Assembly (NCBI GenBank): GCA_016714895.1
Contig: JADKBV010000007.1
Span: forward strand, 124,001 to 188,000
Reading direction: 5' to 3'
Source of the DNA: Saprospiraceae bacterium
GTDB taxonomy: Bacteria > Bacteroidota > Bacteroidia > Chitinophagales > Saprospiraceae
DNA: 64,000 nt
The stretch's first letter is position 1, and each line of letters opens with the position of its first letter. Positions 45,215-53,713 of this stretch are shown in pieces. The translations under genes were made by a program, and so were the position numbers. Below the pieces are notes generated by a model, which was not told the DNA's origin, searched no databases, and saw only the letters and a list, made by a program, of their open reading frames with translations.

Positions 45215-46391
45215 ATTCGTTTGTTTCATAATATTTGTGTTCACATACTTCAATACTATTGAATGTGACAGCATCATTTTCATTTCTGTGAATAATTATT
45301 CGTTTTGTCCAATTATTAAATCCGTCAGATTCCAAATATTTATAGGAAATATTATAAATTAATACATTCTTTTCTCTTATTCGAAGTTGATGAACTAATC
45401 TATCTTTATTATCATATTTAAAGTCGGTATTGTACAAAATAGACTCATAGTAATTATAAGATTCTTTTATTGTCTTATCTTGATGTACTACTCTAATTCC
45501 TTTTTGAGCTTCTCTTTTTCCTGCATCTAGAACTATAAATTCAAATTGGTCGTCTTTGATATGCTTGTATGATGTAGTTCTTTGAATGCTTCCGTCTTCA
45601 CCACTATACATTATTTCTGTACAAATAGATTTCCCATCATTCTCAAATTTTATTATTAGACCTATTTCGTCTTCATTGAAGATTTGAATACTTTCAATCT
45701 TTCCGTTTTTATCAATGAAAATAATTTTGCTTGAACTCAATTTCTCGCCAAGTTCTGGTTGTTCTAAAGTGCCACTGTTTGAGTACGATTGGATGAATAT
45801 TTCTTTAACATTACCTTTATAATTGTATTCAGTTTTATTATTGTAAATTTTTGATGCTGTAAAGGAATTCATTTGCTGACTTTCAACTACAACGGGTTCT
45901 ACTTTTGCTTTATTAAATGTATACATAACTGCCTTTTCTTCTGGTTCGATATCCCAAAATCTTTTTCCAATTACTTTTTCTATTTGGTTCCAAATAATTT
46001 CAGAAGTGTCTTCTGATTTTACTTCAACTTCAAGCTTTTCACCTTCATCTATCATTCGTTCGTCATTTATTTCCATTATTGACCTTTTCTCAATTCCTTT
46101 TTCGCAATAATTTATGTTAAAAACCATTGAAGTTTCGGAAAGAGCGAAAGATAAACTGTTATCATTTTTTAATGGGAAGGAATCTCTACACATATCCATA
46201 CCAATAAACATTAAAGTTCCATTTTCAGTAAAATAAACATTACAAATTCCATCTTCCATCCAGTTTGACGAAGCTGTTTCAAAGTCAATTTCTGATTGTT
46301 TTTCAAGATTCCAGCCCAATTCCTTTTGTAATTGGTCAAAATCATTTTCGTAATTTTTGTTTATTGCTAAACCCGAAATATTAAATCCCAT
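45210..46391 (-). CDS. Unknown protein, first cassette next to the recombinase
   Basis: Not recognised. It has 393 residues without signal peptide or membrane segments, so it is probably cytosolic. The first ~150 residues ('GFNISGLAINKNYENDFDQLQKELGW' in part, 'GTLMFIGMDMCRDSFP', 'FALSETSMVFNINYCEKG') form a compact alpha/beta domain. After a linker, residues ~180-390 are beta-rich, with repeated short strands ('YNYKGNVKEIFIQSY', 'KYDNKDRLVHQLRI'). These recall YD/WG-type repeat proteins and some immunity proteins, but that is only a resemblance. Its stop codon overlaps element 14. In the transcription direction it is the first cassette after the recombinase gene. Confidence 0.65.
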   Translation of the reverse strand: MGFNISGLAINKNYENDFDQLQKELGWNLEKQSEIDFETASSNWMEDGICNVYFTENGTLMFIGMDMCRDSFPLKNDNSLSFALSETSMVFNINYCEKGIEKRSIMEINDERMIDEGEKLEVEVKSEDTSEIIWNQIEKVIGKRFWDIEPEEKAVMYTFNKAKVEPVVVESQQMNSFTASKIYNNKTEYNYKGNVKEIFIQSYSNSGTLEQPELGEKLSSSKIIFIDKNGKIESIQIFNEDEIGLIIKFENDGKSICTEIMYSGEDGSIQRTTSYKHIKDDQFEFIVLDAGKREAQKGIRVVHQDKTIKESYNYYESILYNTDFKYDNKDRLVHQLRIREKNVLIYNISYKYLESDGFNNWTKRIIIHRNENDAVTFNSIEVCEHKYYETNEC

Positions 46392-46508
46392 GCTATTTTT
46401 ATTTCTTTAGTTCTGTTTTTAATGAATGCAAACTTACTTATTTGTACAACAAACCTACGATACACTTGCGGTTTTTCCAAACTTTTTTATAAAAAGAATC
46501 AGAACCCA

Positions 46509-48194
46509 TTATTTTTCTCTCAATCTATCTAATGGACTGACCACATTTTCTATACTTGCCGTGGTCACATGCGTATAAATCATAGTAGTTTTTATATCTT
46601 TATGACCAAGTAGTTCTTTTATATATGGTAACTGCGTTCCTACATCGAGCAGGTGAGTCGCATAGGAATGTCGAAGCATGTGAGGTGTTACCTTTATCGG
46701 TACGCCCGCTTTTTTAGCACTTTGACTTACGACTTGCTGCACACTACGTTCACTATATTGACTCTTCTGATCTTGACCTTCGAATAGCCAGTATTGCGGC
46801 TTATACGTATGGATATATAGCTGCATTAAAGATTTAAACTCCTGACTCATAGGTATATATCGATCTTTATTTCCTTTGCCTTTATGTACAAAAATCTGAT
46901 TTCTGTCCCAAAGTAGATCGTAAAGCCTGATATTTAATACCTCATTGAGCCTGAAACCATGTCCGTATAATGCATATAGCAGAGCGATATGTTTTATATT
47001 TTCTGTTGCTCTGAGTGTGGCGTCTACCTGTTGTACACTCAGTACTTTGGGTAGATAATGCCCTGTTCTGGGCCTTTTGATACGTTCTATTTTTAGTTGT
47101 GGTAGGTATATGACTTTTTCGTAATAAAATTTAATAGCATTGATATAACTATTGATGAGGCTTTCAGAAGCTTTTTTACCACTTATTTCACACAAATAAG
47201 AATTGATAACTGCTTCATTGACTTCATTACATTGTTTAGGATACAGGTAAGAAACATATTGTGCAAATTTAGAAAAATACTCTCTAATGGTAGAGATACT
47301 GTATCGCTGTGTGATGAGCGTATCGATGTATGGAATGCATGCATAGCGTATGTTCTCATCACTTTTAGATACCAGATAGGTTTTTAACTCGGGGTATGTC
47401 GGCTTTTTGGATTTGACATGATTCAGTTTGATACGATTGATCACTTTGGTGCCTTTGCTGGTATAATGGTCTGTAATGCGCGTGATGATCTTAACATCAC
47501 CAGGTATCAGCCATATTTTTTTTTCGCCATGGTATTTCCTCTCTGGTATATGTTTAACAAAATCTACATCTATACAATGACCAGTCAGTTGAATGACTAC
47601 TTTGTCTGGAAATTCGGGGCTACTATACAATGAGCAAATAGGAGGATTTGATAGCAGTGCGATTTGATTTACCCAGATGTCTTGTTGCTGTTTTGAAATG
47701 ATGTTCAGGTCTGCTGCTAACATCTGCAGAGATGTTGTTGTGGCAGGAATCACCCAATTTTTGTATCTATCATTCCAGTATGTGTTTGGGATAGATTTTA
47801 AAATTGGAATTTGATATAAGTCTATCCCTCGTAAATAAAAAAACGGGTGATGATATCTGATAGAAATCGTATTGTTTGCAGCCTGCTTGGTACAATCCGG
47901 AGGCATTACAACTAGGTTTGTGTCGGTATGGTCACTTATAGGCTTTGTACTGCCAGTGGTTCCGAAATTTTCTATCTGATAAGGTGTTCTCAAAGCTGTA
48001 AATGCCGCCCAATCTTCTTTAGTATAGGGTAGATACCACGATCGCAGGGTCTTGCTGTAACGAAGTGTTGGTATAGTTTTGAGTGTATTTAGTATGGTGT
48101 TATCGTAAGCGAATGAACAAATAATCACCGTCTTTCCGTAATGGGTGCCTTTGGATACATGGATTATTGAAGTGTTATTTGTATTAGATTCCAT
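46509..48194 (-). CDS. Tyrosine recombinase with three N-terminal repeat modules
   Basis: A 561-residue site-specific recombinase. Catalytic residues by count: R415 ('GHGFRLNEV'), K440 ('HKGKGNKDR'), H505 and R508 ('HMLRHSYATH'), H531 ('LLGHKDIKTT') and nucleophile Y540 ('TTMIYTHV'). The tail 'NVVSPLDRL' is like integron and Bacteroidota XerC/D-like integrases. The SAM-like N-core is at about residues 275-370. Before it are three ~70-residue modules ending in 'W.(L/V/I)P' ('LRSWYLPY', 'YKNWVIPA', 'KKIWLIPG'), similar to the single module in many Bacteroidota integrases and HARP-like. The extra helix between the K and HxxR boxes that marks IntI is absent. It lies at the head of the attC-like array, in the same orientation. 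Confidence 0.9.
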   Translation of the reverse strand: MESNTNNTSIIHVSKGTHYGKTVIICSFAYDNTILNTLKTIPTLRYSKTLRSWYLPYTKEDWAAFTALRTPYQIENFGTTGSTKPISDHTDTNLVVMPPDCTKQAANNTISIRYHHPFFYLRGIDLYQIPILKSIPNTYWNDRYKNWVIPATTTSLQMLAADLNIISKQQQDIWVNQIALLSNPPICSLYSSPEFPDKVVIQLTGHCIDVDFVKHIPERKYHGEKKIWLIPGDVKIITRITDHYTSKGTKVINRIKLNHVKSKKPTYPELKTYLVSKSDENIRYACIPYIDTLITQRYSISTIREYFSKFAQYVSYLYPKQCNEVNEAVINSYLCEISGKKASESLINSYINAIKFYYEKVIYLPQLKIERIKRPRTGHYLPKVLSVQQVDATLRATENIKHIALLYALYGHGFRLNEVLNIRLYDLLWDRNQIFVHKGKGNKDRYIPMSQEFKSLMQLYIHTYKPQYWLFEGQDQKSQYSERSVQQVVSQSAKKAGVPIKVTPHMLRHSYATHLLDVGTQLPYIKELLGHKDIKTTMIYTHVTTASIENVVSPLDRLREK

Positions 48195-48217
48195 AATGAT
48201 AAAATTAAAATTAGGGA

Positions 48218-48225
48218 CAAATATA
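48218..48225 (-). promoter_or_regulatory. -7 element of the recombinase promoter
   Basis: TATATTTG on the minus strand is an exact TAnnTTTG, 23 bases before the recombinase start. The 26-bp palindrome at 48287-48312 lies about 60 bp upstream of it. Confidence 0.65.
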
Positions 48226-48286
48226 CTATCAGTAATGTAATCTTAAAGCATTGAAAAACAGATTTATACGTTTAATAACGGTTGTT

Positions 48287-48312
48287 AACGGTTAAAAACG
48301 TTTTTAACCGTT
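48287..48312. repeat. Perfect 26-bp palindrome containing the array core motif
   Basis: Half-site AACGGTTAAAAAC is repeated inverted with no mismatch. A direct copy of TAACGGTT lies just to the left (about 48276-48283). TAACGGTT is also the terminal core of most array elements. The position is between the divergent recombinase and Zn-ribbon genes. It may be an operator, a recombinase-binding site or an attI-like site. Confidence 0.8.
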
Positions 48313-48392
48313 GCTGACAATTTTTACATAAAAATTTATACTTTTACACCCTAATTTCAAATCCTTTTTCACCAATTTAAATCATTACTGAC

Positions 48393-48773
48393 ATGGATAT
48401 ACGAAAATGCAAAATGTGTAAATCCGATATCATTGGCCGTCGGGACAAAATATTCTGTAGTACCAGGTGCAAGTCAGACTACCACGAAAAACTTACTAAA
48501 GTAACCCTCAAGGCATCGGACCGAATCGACAAAATACTCCATCGAAACCGGTCCATATTACTGGAACTCATGGGTAAAAATGGATTGCACAAAAAAATGC
48601 CTAAAATAGAACTCGATAAAAAAAAGTTTAATTGGACGTATATCACCCACTATCATATCAATAGCCAGGGTAAAGAAGTGCGTTATCTCTATGACTTTTC
48701 ATACATTATTTTTTCTGATCAGGAAGTACTGATCAAAAGGGTTCGGAGGCCGGATCACGGTCAGGAAGATTGA
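48393..48773 (+). CDS. Zn-ribbon protein of unknown function
   Basis: A 126-residue basic protein. The N-terminus has a four-cysteine zinc ribbon: 'RKCKMCKSDIIGRRDKIFCSTRCKSDYH' in part, i.e. CxxC...CxxxC. A helical middle ('RIDKILHRNRSILLELMG') and a C-terminal beta region ('FNWTYITHYHINSQGKEVRYLYDF' in part) follow. Related short proteins are common in Bacteroidota and are often labelled DUF2116-type. It is probably nucleic-acid binding, by inference. It is divergent from the recombinase, sharing the palindrome-bearing region. A near-consensus -7 box (TACTTTTA) lies about 50 bases upstream. Confidence 0.8.
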   Translation: MDIRKCKMCKSDIIGRRDKIFCSTRCKSDYHEKLTKVTLKASDRIDKILHRNRSILLELMGKNGLHKKMPKIELDKKKFNWTYITHYHINSQGKEVRYLYDFSYIIFSDQEVLIKRVRRPDHGQED

Positions 48774-49523
48774 TGTTTTTTGAATGGCATCTCTATATCA
48801 TGAACAAAATGTTTCCGTAGGCACCTGTAAAATGTCCTTTGTTTTTCCTTTCGGATTGCACTTTTTTTTAATGGCTTCGCCCACAATAAGTCGCACATAC
48901 TTATTGACTATAACATTATAATATCTACGTGACTTAAGTCAATTCCAGAACATTAACAAATATTTTAACGCCCTATGGAAAAATACAAAATATCATTCCG
49001 AACACCTGACAACGCCACTCTATAGTCTAACAAATATACGATTTTCATTATAACTATTTAATAAATTACATCAATTTTCTTCAGAAAATATCTTCTAAAG
49101 TCACTATTTATGACTTTATAGCCAAAATTACTACCCGGATAAGTTGTTTATATTGTTTTGTATGACAGTTCAATTTTTTACAATGTAATTGTTAACTTGC
49201 GTAAAAATAGGACAACTTAGAATTTATCATTTTAATTTGTTAAATAAAAAGTTGCAGGTTTACAGGAAGCCGGAAAATAAAGGCTATCTGAGAGAATGTC
49301 TGTTGTTGTTTACGTTAATTTCTACCATTTGTCCTCTTATTTCCATTTTTAAGTTTTTCCATTTTTTTTAATGATGACAACTTGTGAAAATGCACCACAA
49401 ATATAAATCAACTTTTGGGTTTTTTTCAGTCATACACCTCAATCCCTTTCTCAAAAAAATACAATAAAAAACCCGGAGTTTAGAAAATGTCTATTCGCAT
49501 GAGGATGTCCACTAAACCTATCC
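48774..49523. other. 750-base AT-rich region without a gene
   Basis: No frame here looks coding; the longest has low-complexity, Bacteroidota-atypical composition. I see no tRNA, no array-type element and no clear insertion-sequence ends. The region could be decayed DNA at the edge of the mobile region. Confidence 0.6.
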
Positions 49524-49904
49524 TTAAACCAACTGATCTGCCAACCTATCGATCATCATCTTGGTGATACGTCTTCGGTATTCAGACTCGTGTGTAAAAT
49601 ACTGACTGACTTCTTCGGCTGTCATTAGGCCCAAAACGATTCCAATGAGAACATTCCTAAAACCAAGGTCCTTCTGCACTATATTCGTAACATATTCTTT
49701 TCTTCCTGTGAGATTCATCTTGGTAAAGTCTACCTCTCTTTTTTTGAGCTGGCAGACAAAAAGGTGGACTAAAACTTCGTTTTGGAACTTTAGGATTGGT
49801 CTCAAAACTTCATTTTGGAATAATTCGATGTCTGATGTATCTCCATTATTTACCAATTGTGGTATATCCGGCCTAAGAGACTTTATTACATTTGATCTAT
49901 TCAT
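49524..49904 (-). CDS. Small conserved Bacteroidota protein of unknown function
   Basis: A 126-residue helical protein; the start at 49904 (MNRSNVIKSLRPDI) matches related proteins. Conserved-looking segments are 'FQNEVLRPILKFQNEVLVHLF' (in part), 'RKEYVTNIVQKDLGFRNVLIGIVLGLMT' (in part) and 'RITKMMIDRLADQL'. Homologues in Flavobacteriia are often misnamed glyoxalase; no VOC fold or metal ligands are visible. No function can be given. It is divergent from icmF. Confidence 0.75.
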   Translation of the reverse strand: MNRSNVIKSLRPDIPQLVNNGDTSDIELFQNEVLRPILKFQNEVLVHLFVCQLKKREVDFTKMNLTGRKEYVTNIVQKDLGFRNVLIGIVLGLMTAEEVSQYFTHESEYRRRITKMMIDRLADQLV

Positions 49905-50186
49905 AACTACCCGAACAATGAATGTCTGTTTTCGTTCAAATACATATTGCATAATGATTAACGAGCTCTTTAGTTACGATCTATGGGTTCAACAAAGATT
50001 CCTATGCAACCAATACTATTGGACTCAGAATTATCTAAATCAACTTTATTTTGCGATTTTTTGATTATTATGTCAATGGTATGATGTTTTTTCGGGCAAA
50101 TGTTGCCGGCTCAGCTTTTTCGTCATTTTCAGACAAAAAGGGTCGTCTTCTTTCAGAACCCTTTCTTTTCTTATCCCGATTTTTAT

Positions 50187-50194
50187 TACCTTTG
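50187..50194 (+). promoter_or_regulatory. icmF: -7 element of the icmF promoter
   Basis: TACCTTTG followed by CA, an exact TAnnTTTG, 33 bases before the icmF start. No convincing TTG at -33 and no cobalamin-riboswitch-like structure were seen in the ~150-base leader region. Confidence 0.65.
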
Positions 50195-50227
50195 CACCAC
50201 AAATCTTAATTGTAAACAACAAATCAT

Positions 50228-53200
50228 ATGACGGAGACGGATATTTATACACCGGTTCATAAAATTCGTATTGTTACCGCAGCTTCTCTTTTTGACGGGC
50301 ATGACGCCGCGATCAATATCATGCGTCGCATCATGCAAAAGTCCGGAGCTGAAATCATCCATCTGGGCCACAACCGATCAGCTATCGAGATTGTCAATAC
50401 AGCTATTCAGGAAGATGCTCAGGGGATTGCGATTACTTCGTATCAGGGCGGCCACAATGAATACTTTAAGTATATCCACGACCTCCTTCATGAAAGGGGT
50501 TGCGGTCATATCAAAATATTCGGTGGCGGTGGTGGTACCATCCTGCCTACAGAAATCGAAGAACTCCACCAATACGGTATCTCCCGCATATATTCTCCCG
50601 ATGACGGACGCAAAATGGGTCTGCAAGGTATGATTAATGATGTCATCCGCCAATGTGATTTTCCGGTAGGCGATCAGCTCAACGGTGAGTGGCAACATAT
50701 ACATACCGGCGAAACCAAAGTTTTAAGCCGCCTCATATCCGCTGTTGAAAATTTTCCTGAAAAATATCCCGACCTGGTTGAAAAAATCAATCAGGAATCT
50801 TCTTTTGTTCCTGTGCTCGGCATCACAGGTACAGGCGGCGCCGGAAAATCCAGTATGGTCGACGAATTGGTACGCCGTTTTCTCATCGACTTTCCGGATA
50901 AAAAGGTGGCCATCGTTTCAGTCGATCCTTCGAAACGAAAAACAGGTGGCGCTTTGCTCGGTGACAGAATCCGCATGAATGCCATTAATAACGAACGGGT
51001 GTATATGCGTTCTCTCGCTACACGTCAGTCCAATCTGGCGCTTTCCAAACATGTCAACAGTGCCCTCAACATTCTTAAAAAAGGAAGTTTTGACCTCATC
51101 ATCCTCGAAACATCGGGTATCGGCCAGTCAGATACCGAAATTGTAGATCACTCCAATGTTTCTCTCTACATCATGACGCCGGAATATGGTGCCGCATCCC
51201 AATTGGAAAAAATCGACATGCTGGATTTTGCCGATGTCATCGCCATCAATAAGTTTGATAAAAAAGGTGCCCTCGATGCCCTTCGTGATGTAAAAAAACA
51301 ATACCAACGAAACCACAATCTTTGGGATACAGATCCGGATTTGCTTCCTGTGGTCGGTACTATCGCTTCGCAATTTAACGATCCGGGTACCAATGCTTTG
51401 TACAAACATATCATCCACCTCATCCATGAAAAATGTGGTGTGTCGTGGACTTCAACTTTGGATCTGCCGACAGGTGACAGCGAAAAAGTATATATCATAC
51501 CTCCGCCAAGGGTAAGGTATCTGAGTGAAATTTCGGAAAATAACCGGAATTATGACGTGTGGGCCAAAGAACAAAGTGCCAAAGCGTCGGATTTGTATGT
51601 TTTGACCAAAACCCTCGATGTATTGCCGCAATCCACTCCGGTAACAGAAGAAATACAAAAAGAAATCGTCAAAAAAACGGAAGATCTCGACGGACAATGT
51701 AAAAGATTGCTGGATGCCTGGCCTAAAAAACTGGAGGCTTACCGGCAGGAAATGTTTACCTACCAGGTCAGAGGCAAAGATATACAGGTTCCGATTTATT
51801 CTGAATCTCTTTCTCATCTGAAAATACCCAAAGTTTCTATGCCTCGCTTTAAAGATTGGGGTGATGTACTGACGTGGAATCTTCAGGAAAATGTTCCCGG
51901 GGAGTTTCCCTACACAGCAGGCGTTTTCCCGTTCAAAAGACAAGGCGAAGACCCGACCCGGATGTTTGCCGGTGAAGGTGGACCGGAAAGAACCAACAAA
52001 CGATTTCACTACGTATCTTTGGGTTTACCAGCCAAAAGATTGTCTACGGCTTTTGATTCTGTAACCCTGTACGGTGAAGACCCGGATTACCGTCCGGATA
52101 TTTACGGTAAAATCGGCAATTCCGGCGTGAGTATTTGTTGTCTCGACGATGCCAAAATATTGTACTCCGGTTTTGATCTCTGCGATCCGTCCACATCCGT
52201 TTCGATGACGATTAATGGTCCGGCCGCAACGATCTGTGCTTTTTTTATGAATGCTGCCATCGATCAGCAATGTGAAAAATATATCCGTCAAAACGGTTTG
52301 GAAAGTTTGGTGGAAGAAAAACTATTGTTGAAATATGAAAAAGCCGGTAAAAAAAGACCTTCTTACAAAGGCAGTTTGCCGGAAGGAAACGAAGGTCTCG
52401 GACTGCTTCTGTTAGGCATTACCGGTGACGAAGTATTGCCGAATGATGTGTACCAAACACTCAAAGCCAAAGCATTGTCTTCTGTAAGAGGCACCGTTCA
52501 GGCAGACATTCTCAAAGAAGACCAGGCACAAAATACCTGTATATTCAGTACAGAGTTTTCACTTCGCCTCATGGGTGATGTGCAGGAATATTTTATCGAC
52601 CATGCGGTGCGCAATTTTTATTCAGTTTCTATCTCGGGATATCACATCGCTGAGGCAGGTGCCAATCCGATTTCGCAGCTTGCGTTTACCCTGGCTAATG
52701 GTTTTACCTTTGTGGAATATTATCTGTCGCGGGGTATGAATATCGATGATTTTGCACCGAATCTCTCCTTTTTCTTTTCGAATGGAGTGGATCCTGAGTA
52801 TGCTGTAATTGGTAGAGTGGCAAGAAGAATCTGGGCCAAAGCGATGAAATATAAGTACAAAGCCAACGAAAGATCCCAGATGCTGAAGTATCACATTCAG
52901 ACTTCGGGAAGGTCATTGCACGCACAGGAGATCGCATTTAATGACATCAGAACGACCTTACAGGCGCTTTATGCCATTTATGATAATTGTAACTCGCTGC
53001 ATACCAATGCATACGATGAAGCTATCACCACACCGACTGAAGAATCGGTGCGTAGAGCGATGGCCATCCAATTGATCATCAACAAAGAGTTGGGATTGTC
53101 CAAAAATGAAAATCCTTTGCAGGGCTCATTCATCATCGAAGAACTGACTGACCTGGTCGAAGAAGCTGTTTTGGCAGAATTTGATCGTTTGACCGAAAGA

Positions 53201-53587
53201 GGCGGCGTCCTTGGAGCTATGGAGACTATGTATCAGAGAGGCAAAATTCAGGAGGAATCTTTGTATTACGAAACATTGAAACATACCGGAGAATTGCCAT
53301 TGGTTGGGGTCAATACCTTTTTGAGCAAAGAGGGATCGCCGACCATCATCCCTATGGAAGTCATACGTGCCACCGAAGAAGAAAAGGTCGCTCAGATCGA
53401 AACCTTACAAAACCTGCATGGACATCAGCCCGACAAAGCCAAAGAAAATCTCGAAAAACTGAAAAGGCATGCCATTTCCAATCAGAATCTGTTCGATCAA
53501 CTGATGGAAACGGTCAAAACCTGCTCTCTGGGACAGATCACCCATGCCTTGTACGAAGTGGGAGGACAATACAGAAGGAATATGTAG
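50228..53587 (+). CDS. icmF: Fused isobutyryl-CoA mutase IcmF
   Basis: Adenosylcobalamin-dependent mutase with built-in chaperone GTPase, 1,119 residues. The N-terminal B12 domain (~1-140) has the base-off motif 'FDGHDAAINIMRR' and 'FGGGGGTI'. The MeaB-like G domain (~185-415) has P-loop 'GTGGAGKSS', 'SVDPSKRKTGGALLGDRIRM' in part, 'ETSGIGQSD', and 'NKFDKKGA'. The mutase barrel (~530-1,115) includes 'EGGPERTNKRFHYVS', 'FDSVTLYGEDPDYRPDIYGKIGNSG' in part, and 'YHIQTSGRSLHAQE'. IcmF interconverts isobutyryl-CoA and n-butyryl-CoA, some also pivalyl- or isovaleryl-CoA. It fits with the acyl-CoA dehydrogenase and epimerase genes in the window. Confidence 0.95.
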   Translation: MTETDIYTPVHKIRIVTAASLFDGHDAAINIMRRIMQKSGAEIIHLGHNRSAIEIVNTAIQEDAQGIAITSYQGGHNEYFKYIHDLLHERGCGHIKIFGGGGGTILPTEIEELHQYGISRIYSPDDGRKMGLQGMINDVIRQCDFPVGDQLNGEWQHIHTGETKVLSRLISAVENFPEKYPDLVEKINQESSFVPVLGITGTGGAGKSSMVDELVRRFLIDFPDKKVAIVSVDPSKRKTGGALLGDRIRMNAINNERVYMRSLATRQSNLALSKHVNSALNILKKGSFDLIILETSGIGQSDTEIVDHSNVSLYIMTPEYGAASQLEKIDMLDFADVIAINKFDKKGALDALRDVKKQYQRNHNLWDTDPDLLPVVGTIASQFNDPGTNALYKHIIHLIHEKCGVSWTSTLDLPTGDSEKVYIIPPPRVRYLSEISENNRNYDVWAKEQSAKASDLYVLTKTLDVLPQSTPVTEEIQKEIVKKTEDLDGQCKRLLDAWPKKLEAYRQEMFTYQVRGKDIQVPIYSESLSHLKIPKVSMPRFKDWGDVLTWNLQENVPGEFPYTAGVFPFKRQGEDPTRMFAGEGGPERTNKRFHYVSLGLPAKRLSTAFDSVTLYGEDPDYRPDIYGKIGNSGVSICCLDDAKILYSGFDLCDPSTSVSMTINGPAATICAFFMNAAIDQQCEKYIRQNGLESLVEEKLLLKYEKAGKKRPSYKGSLPEGNEGLGLLLLGITGDEVLPNDVYQTLKAKALSSVRGTVQADILKEDQAQNTCIFSTEFSLRLMGDVQEYFIDHAVRNFYSVSISGYHIAEAGANPISQLAFTLANGFTFVEYYLSRGMNIDDFAPNLSFFFSNGVDPEYAVIGRVARRIWAKAMKYKYKANERSQMLKYHIQTSGRSLHAQEIAFNDIRTTLQALYAIYDNCNSLHTNAYDEAITTPTEESVRRAMAIQLIINKELGLSKNENPLQGSFIIEELTDLVEEAVLAEFDRLTERGGVLGAMETMYQRGKIQEESLYYETLKHTGELPLVGVNTFLSKEGSPTIIPMEVIRATEEEKVAQIETLQNLHGHQPDKAKENLEKLKRHAISNQNLFDQLMETVKTCSLGQITHALYEVGGQYRRNM

Positions 53588-53640
53588 GGTGGAGATATTT
53601 TTAAGTTAAAGTACAAGTATTAAATATCTATCAAAAAACA

Positions 53641-53675
53641 CAAAGGCCTCCGGATTTCCGGAGGCCTTTGGTGTA
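53641..53675. terminator. Strong hairpin terminator between convergent genes
   Basis: Stem CAAAGGCCTCCGG / CCGGAGGCCTTTG with a 4-base loop. The T-run follows on the minus strand (after the T9SS gene), so it mainly terminates that gene. Its strong stem may also stop icmF transcripts. Confidence 0.85.
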
Positions 53676-53713
53676 AAATGAAAGGACGTTGTTTTTGATG
53701 TGATCTATGAGAC

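Noticed and set aside
46509..48194. Annotating the recombinase as a true integron integrase (intI)
   Set aside because: The IntI-specific extra helix is absent and its N-terminus is of the Bacteroidota XerC/D-like type; the link with the array is positional so far.
49189..49371. 60-residue open frame in the AT-rich region
   Set aside because: Atypical composition, no domain, no start context, and it begins inside a T-rich tract; most likely chance.
50070..50227. Cobalamin riboswitch before icmF
   Set aside because: No B12-box-like sequence or suitable helices were visible; the -7 element leaves only a short leader.
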